Below are positions 7,815 through 11,019 of a stretch of 11,019 nt of DNA, piece by piece. Both the position numbers and the translations under genes were made by a program. The notes under the pieces are model-generated. The model did not search any database, was not told the origin of the DNA, and worked only from the letters and a program-made list of their open reading frames with translations. The stretch lies in assembly GCA_028565715.1 (NCBI GenBank), contig JAOXYC010218795.1, positions 1 through 11,019 of the forward strand, read 5' to 3'. This stretch comes from Phoronis pallida (taxonomy: Eukaryota; Phoronida; Phoronidae). How positions within the stretch are numbered: position 1 is the first letter of the stretch; each line of letters opens with the position of its first letter.

Positions 7815-8102
7815 CACTGAAACACTCTACAGGCAACATTTGTTGAATTTGATGTCTTTAGGCACTTTCTAAAACAATCAACGTGCATTTTTAGTCACTA
7901 AAGGACTGAGTAAGTGTTGTATTTGCCGACTTGCGGGTTTTAACGCTGATGGTTTTTTGTCAGATGTCATGGCGACAATTGTATTCGGTATTTTGAATCA
8001 ACTGCTGTTGTAACTGAATCATCAGAGACAGATTATTGATTTTTATTTTATCATCTTATAAATGAAACAGGGGGTTGTCTTCGTTCGGTTTATTTTTAAT
8101 AG

Positions 8103-8108
8103 AATAAA
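8103..8108 (+). terminator. Candidate poly(A) signal of the receptor gene
   Basis: AATAAA lies 289 bases after the receptor stop codon, in AT-rich sequence. It is the first canonical hexamer I see on the + strand after the stop, so the predicted 3' UTR is about 0.3 kb. Confidence 0.5.
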
Positions 8109-8204
8109 TATTTGCAACCTTTTTCAACAAACATTGTTCGATATTTGTACATTTCTAAGCGAGAAAGCCTTTTGAATGGCACTCAGGCTTGCCATTAAGA
8201 CTAT

Positions 8205-8210
8205 TTTATT
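8205..8210 (-). terminator. Candidate poly(A) signal of the CDPS gene
   Basis: TTTATT on the + strand reads AATAAA on the minus strand, 87 bases past the CDPS stop. A second minus-strand AATAAA lies at 8089-8094. These interleave with the + strand signal at 8103, so the two converging transcripts could overlap at their 3' ends. Confidence 0.4.
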
Positions 8211-8296
8211 CAAAGTACTTTTATGCATTTGGCTAAATAATTAATTGTATTAAGAGTGAAAAAATCATGTTTAGTTATCTCTTCCTTCGAAATATG

Positions 8297-9032
8297 TTAT
8301 TGTTCGACTTTGTGAGTAATTACCGCCATCCCTAACCAGTCCCTCCCAACTCCATCGTAATGTCCCTTTGCAAACTTGTCCAGAAAACTAAATTCTTTAT
8401 GGTACACAAAACACAGATTTCTCTTCATTTCATCGTGTAAGAATAGATAAAATGCCAACTCATCCATCAGGTACTTTGCAGCTTCTATCACTCCCTCATC
8501 CATTTGACTGGCTGACTCTGGCTTGAATCCTGCATGATTTAGAACCCTCCTTGTATCATTACATGCGTCCTCTTTAAGCTGTCCTTCATGCTTAAATACC
8601 TCATACAGTGCGCCCTGATATCGTTGATAGCATGCGTTTCTATCAACATGTTCCGGCCAATTTAAAAGTACAAATTTCTGGCGTGTTTTCTCTGGTAAGG
8701 AATCTATGGCTATGCTTACGAAGTGCTTTAGCGCGCCTGCGCGCTCTTTTTGCGGGGTTGTGACTTCCGAGTGCCCTATAGTTATGATGCATTGGTGTCT
8801 CCGGTATCATGACAACTATTGCCTCCCCTTTGTTGGACAGATATGTAATGTACTGGTGGATGTTTTCTTTTGTGAAAAATGAATTTTCCAAACTCACTCC
8901 AAACACTATAACTGATTCACCAGAGGAGATGAATTTGTTTCCATTTTGGTATAGGAATTCATCTTTCCCCTGATGTAGTCGTAGCTTGTCCATAACTTTC
9001 TGAAATGGAATACATGCAAATGATTTATTCAT
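8297..9032 (-). CDS. Cyclodipeptide synthase (CDPS), single exon, one frame break near 8717
   Basis: CDPS enzymes join two amino acids taken from aminoacyl-tRNAs into a cyclic dipeptide by way of a Ser-linked intermediate. From the ATG at 9032 the first frame carries GVSLENSFFTKENI with the catalytic Ser47 (codon 8892-8894), then MIPETPMHHNYRALG and the basic RARRRAKALRKH helix that in this family contacts tRNA. One base too many near 8717 moves the match to the next frame: SIAIDSLPEKTRQKF, LLNWPEHV, KYLMDELAFYL with the Tyr/Glu pair (codons 8471-8473 and 8459-8461), and VYH (Tyr codon 8402-8404). Allowing for that base, the length is 244 residues and the Ser-to-Tyr distance is 140, close to 141 in AlbC. 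Asn50, three residues after Ser, suggests the NYQ-type subfamily. No other stop or shift interrupts it. It may be a recent pseudogene, or intact with a sequencing error. Confidence 0.88.
8708..8720 (-). other. Frameshift site in the CDPS gene
   Basis: Upstream of here the family match is in one frame (CTT CGT, 8718-8723). Downstream it resumes with AGC ATA GCC at 8714 and below, one base out of register. Skipping one A (position 8717) restores the frame. Conserved residues lie close on both sides, so the break is confined to about a dozen bases. Confidence 0.75.
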
Positions 9033-9366
9033 ATTAGTTTTTGTCGAAACGTCTCCTCGACAGATTTGTTATTTTGTATGACGCATCAGAAGCGCTTCCT
9101 TAAGTTATGGATCCGATAATTTGGCCCAGAACCCAAAGGAAAGGCATCGAACGAATGAGTAACAAAAGTATGCGAATGACCTTGACAATTGAATGTTAAC
9201 GTCAAGAAATTAAGAAAGATAGAATATGCATTGGACAAAATTAAAAAAAGAATTTATATGTAGTTTTTATAAAAATGTATTTTTGGAACATCCGTTGAGG
9301 TGGTCACTTTTTGAAATACCGTGATATTGAGTTGTTAACTTTGTATCCATTAACAAACTTAAGTAT

Positions 9367-9389
9367 AATTGAGTCAAAAGAACTCAATT
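9367..9389. repeat. Small perfect hairpin
   Basis: AATTGAGT at 9367-9374 and ACTCAATT at 9382-9389 pair perfectly around a 7-base loop. This is probably incidental in AT-rich DNA. Confidence 0.4.
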
Positions 9390-9723
9390 CTGACAATTCG
9401 GTGGACGTGCATAACAAAATCGAACATTGTTAAAATAAATTAATGACACTCGCGCTATTTAGATCCTACCCGAGAATTTTCTTTTAATTTGGAAGGTGTA
9501 ACGATTATATTTGAATAGTTGGTAAAACCAAAAAAAAATGGGGGGGTCACCGGCTTAACTTCGGCGCCACCGGGACGCGATCTTCGAATATTTTGCAATT
9601 TTAGGAAATTGACTAATTGACTGGGTGGCAAAAAACTCTATGAAATCGACAAAAAGGCATGTATAAATAATATTCTTTTACTTTTTTGTCCAAGATTCAG
9701 CCAACTGATAGTTTTCCTGACCT

Positions 9724-9760
9724 ATTATAATTATAATAATAATGATGATGACGATGATGT
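9724..9760. repeat. Imperfect trinucleotide microsatellite (AAT then GAT)
   Basis: AT-rich TATAAT-type units pass into AAT and then GATGATGACGATGATG. It is non-coding and lies just left of the hairpin at 9771-9801. Confidence 0.7.
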
Positions 9761-9770
9761 CGGTTCTTAT

Positions 9771-9801
9771 AAGCGCTTTTTATTCAAATAAAAAAGCGCT
9801 T
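9771..9801. repeat. Near-perfect foldback AAGCGCTTTTTATT / AATAAAAAAGCGCTT
   Basis: The arms of 14 and 15 bases are complementary apart from one extra A, with a 2-base loop (CA). It could extrude as a cruciform. It is too short to be a full transposon and may be the tip of a palindromic non-autonomous element. Confidence 0.7.
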
Positions 9802-10372
9802 GTCAATTCAGTTCTATTATACCAGATTGCGGAACTGTTCACTCAACGTATATGTGTAATCATAAAATACAGGTAGATTCCGCTTTCATCCACGCAACAT
9901 TTACATATAATTTTGATTAAAAATCATTTTGCCTCTTTGACATAACCTTAGACCAGAATTAGATCTGCTTATAAGAATACAAAAACGAGAAATTGACACT
10001 GATTCTCGCAAAAATTACCCAGCGTAAAAATAATCATAAATCGCTTCACGTCATACAATACAACGTTAACCACCATTTCAAAGTTACAAAAAATTCGTTG
10101 AAAACATTACCTTATTTTAAATATAACCAGACTGTTTTTTCTGTGCTCACCGCAAATATCTAGCAGCATGTACCTTCAAGGCATGGGCACTTGTGACTAG
10201 ACCAGCATGGTCCGATTGATTTTTATAGTGCCGCCTCAGTAAACATATTTTCTAAAAACACCTTAATAAAAGTTCAAATAAATATACAAATTAAAGTGCA
10301 TTTATTTATTTGGATTTTTATTAACTCACTCAAAGCACTGACATACCTCTTCATTCAGAATAAATTTTCGAA

Positions 10373-10398
10373 GACGTCATACCGGCCTCATGACGTCA
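10373..10398. promoter_or_regulatory. Two CRE-like sites in inverted arrangement
   Basis: GACGTCAT at 10373-10380 and ATGACGTC at 10390-10397 are inverted copies. The right one completes the full palindrome TGACGTCA at 10391-10398, the consensus for CREB/ATF-type bZIP factors. They lie about 1.3 kb upstream of the CDPS start. Which gene, if any, they control is unknown. Confidence 0.3.
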
Positions 10399-10810
10399 CT
10401 TTTTCAGCAGATTCATATCAATCTGTCAGGGAAAGTACATTCATACACGAGGGTCAAGCGTCGGTCGTCAGTTCACGTAATTCAGTCCTTTTAGTCTATT
10501 GAAAAGTGCGTTTCACACCCGTGAAGTTGTCGTACTTTTAATGACTGTTTACGAATACACCCATTTCCGAAATCACGCCAATTTATTTACATGAAAAATT
10601 TATGGTTTCAATAGTTCATGTGAAAAAGGTGTGATATTATTGTGAAAGATAGTCTAGCCTTGCACGCGACGAACAAATCAAAGCCAATGAAATAGTACAC
10701 CTTAGTGGGACAAAGCGGGGAAAATCCAAATATTGATAAACTGTGCTTTTGTCCGAAATTCTACAATTTCTACATATGTTTTCGGTACTATGATTTTAAT
10801 ACCGATAAAA

Positions 10811-11019
10811 TACAGGGTGTCCCATATGTAATTACCCCCAACTTTAGGTTCTTGTAAAAATGTTATTTTCAAATAAATGCAAATTAAAATTACTTGGAAT
10901 GAATATTTAACCTTTCATACGTCATTTGTCAAAAAATAAGTCAGATATTTTGAAAATTGTAATTTTTGTGAACATTTGAAATTTCATACTCGAAAATCGT
11001 TTTGACCACTTTTTCCATT
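10811..11019 (+). mobile_element. Probable DNA-transposon end (Tc1/mariner-like), cut by window edge
   Basis: After a TA dinucleotide at 10811-10812 comes CAGGGTGTCCCATATG. CAGGGTGTCCCA-type termini next to TA are common in animal Tc1/mariner-like elements and their short derivatives. The remaining 200 bases are AT-rich with no coding frame. The second terminus is outside the window, so size and family cannot be confirmed. Confidence 0.4.

Larger units (their letters stand above)
9033..10810. other. Gene-free AT-rich region
   Basis: I find no coding region, conserved domain or RNA gene here on either strand. It includes the presumed promoter of the minus-strand CDPS gene next to 9033. A TTTTTATAAAAA block near 9265-9275 could serve as a TATA element on either strand, but it is about 235 bases from the ATG. 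An open frame at 10296-10502 (+) has no recognisable content. Confidence 0.6.

Noticed and set aside
8692-8719. 28-base GTAAGC..CAG intron inside the CDPS gene
   Set aside because: The splice signals look good and removal restores the frame, but the length is below normal animal introns, and the stretch encodes residues (SIAIDSLPE) that align to the CDPS helix. A one-base indel is simpler.
8297-9032. Bacterial contamination as the source of the CDPS
   Set aside because: It is flanked on one side by a complete animal gene and on the other by eukaryote-type repeats, with similar base composition and no other bacterial gene or ribosome-binding site.
9043-9070. Second hammerhead-like remnant (TCGAAACGTCTCC) upstream of the CDPS
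   Set aside because: Only the GAAACGTC strand is present, with no CUGANGA partner at the proper distance.
10296-10502. 68-residue open frame on the + strand
   Set aside because: Hydrophobic start, then ordinary sequence, with no motif. Its length is expected by chance in this AT-rich stretch.

Overview
The window looks like nuclear DNA of a marine invertebrate animal. It is AT-rich, and the first gene is split into 11 exons with standard GT..AG introns. The introns hold a tRNA-derived SINE-like relic, a Penelope-like 3' end and minisatellite DNA. The extracellular exons are almost all symmetric phase 1, as expected for shuffled metazoan modules. I cannot place the species or phylum from sequence alone.

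Positions 199-7814 (+ strand) hold an apparently complete gene for a single-pass membrane receptor. Eleven exons join without a frame break into 836 residues. The order is signal peptide, Sushi/CCP, C-type lectin domain 1 (CTLD1), CTLD2 with a Cys-rich lead, Sushi/CCP, a long Thr/Ser/Pro mucin-like stalk, one transmembrane helix, and a cytoplasmic tail of about 205 residues with 15 tyrosines. The tail has NPLY, YDN, YEVP, YMDM and YDVL motifs. CTLD1 keeps the calcium and mannose-type residues (EPN, WND) but has lost the inner disulfide. CTLD2 keeps all framework cysteines but has lost EPN/WND. It reads as a glycan-recognising, tyrosine-phosphorylated (immune-like or adhesion) receptor.

Positions 8297-9032 (- strand) hold the most notable item: a near full-length, intronless cyclodipeptide synthase (CDPS). 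This enzyme class makes cyclic dipeptides from aminoacyl-tRNAs. It is mainly bacterial and known from only a few animals. The catalytic Ser, the Tyr-x-x-x-Glu pair and the downstream Tyr are all present at family spacing. The reading frame is broken once, by one base near 8717. The gene is therefore either a young pseudogene or intact with a sequence error at that point.

The two genes converge tail to tail, and their candidate poly(A) signals interleave at 8089-8210. From 9033 to the end I see no gene, only a trinucleotide repeat, hairpins, a pair of CRE-like palindromes and, from 10811, what looks like the end of a DNA transposon cut by the window edge. No tailoring enzyme for cyclodipeptides is visible, and nothing in the sequence links the two genes functionally.
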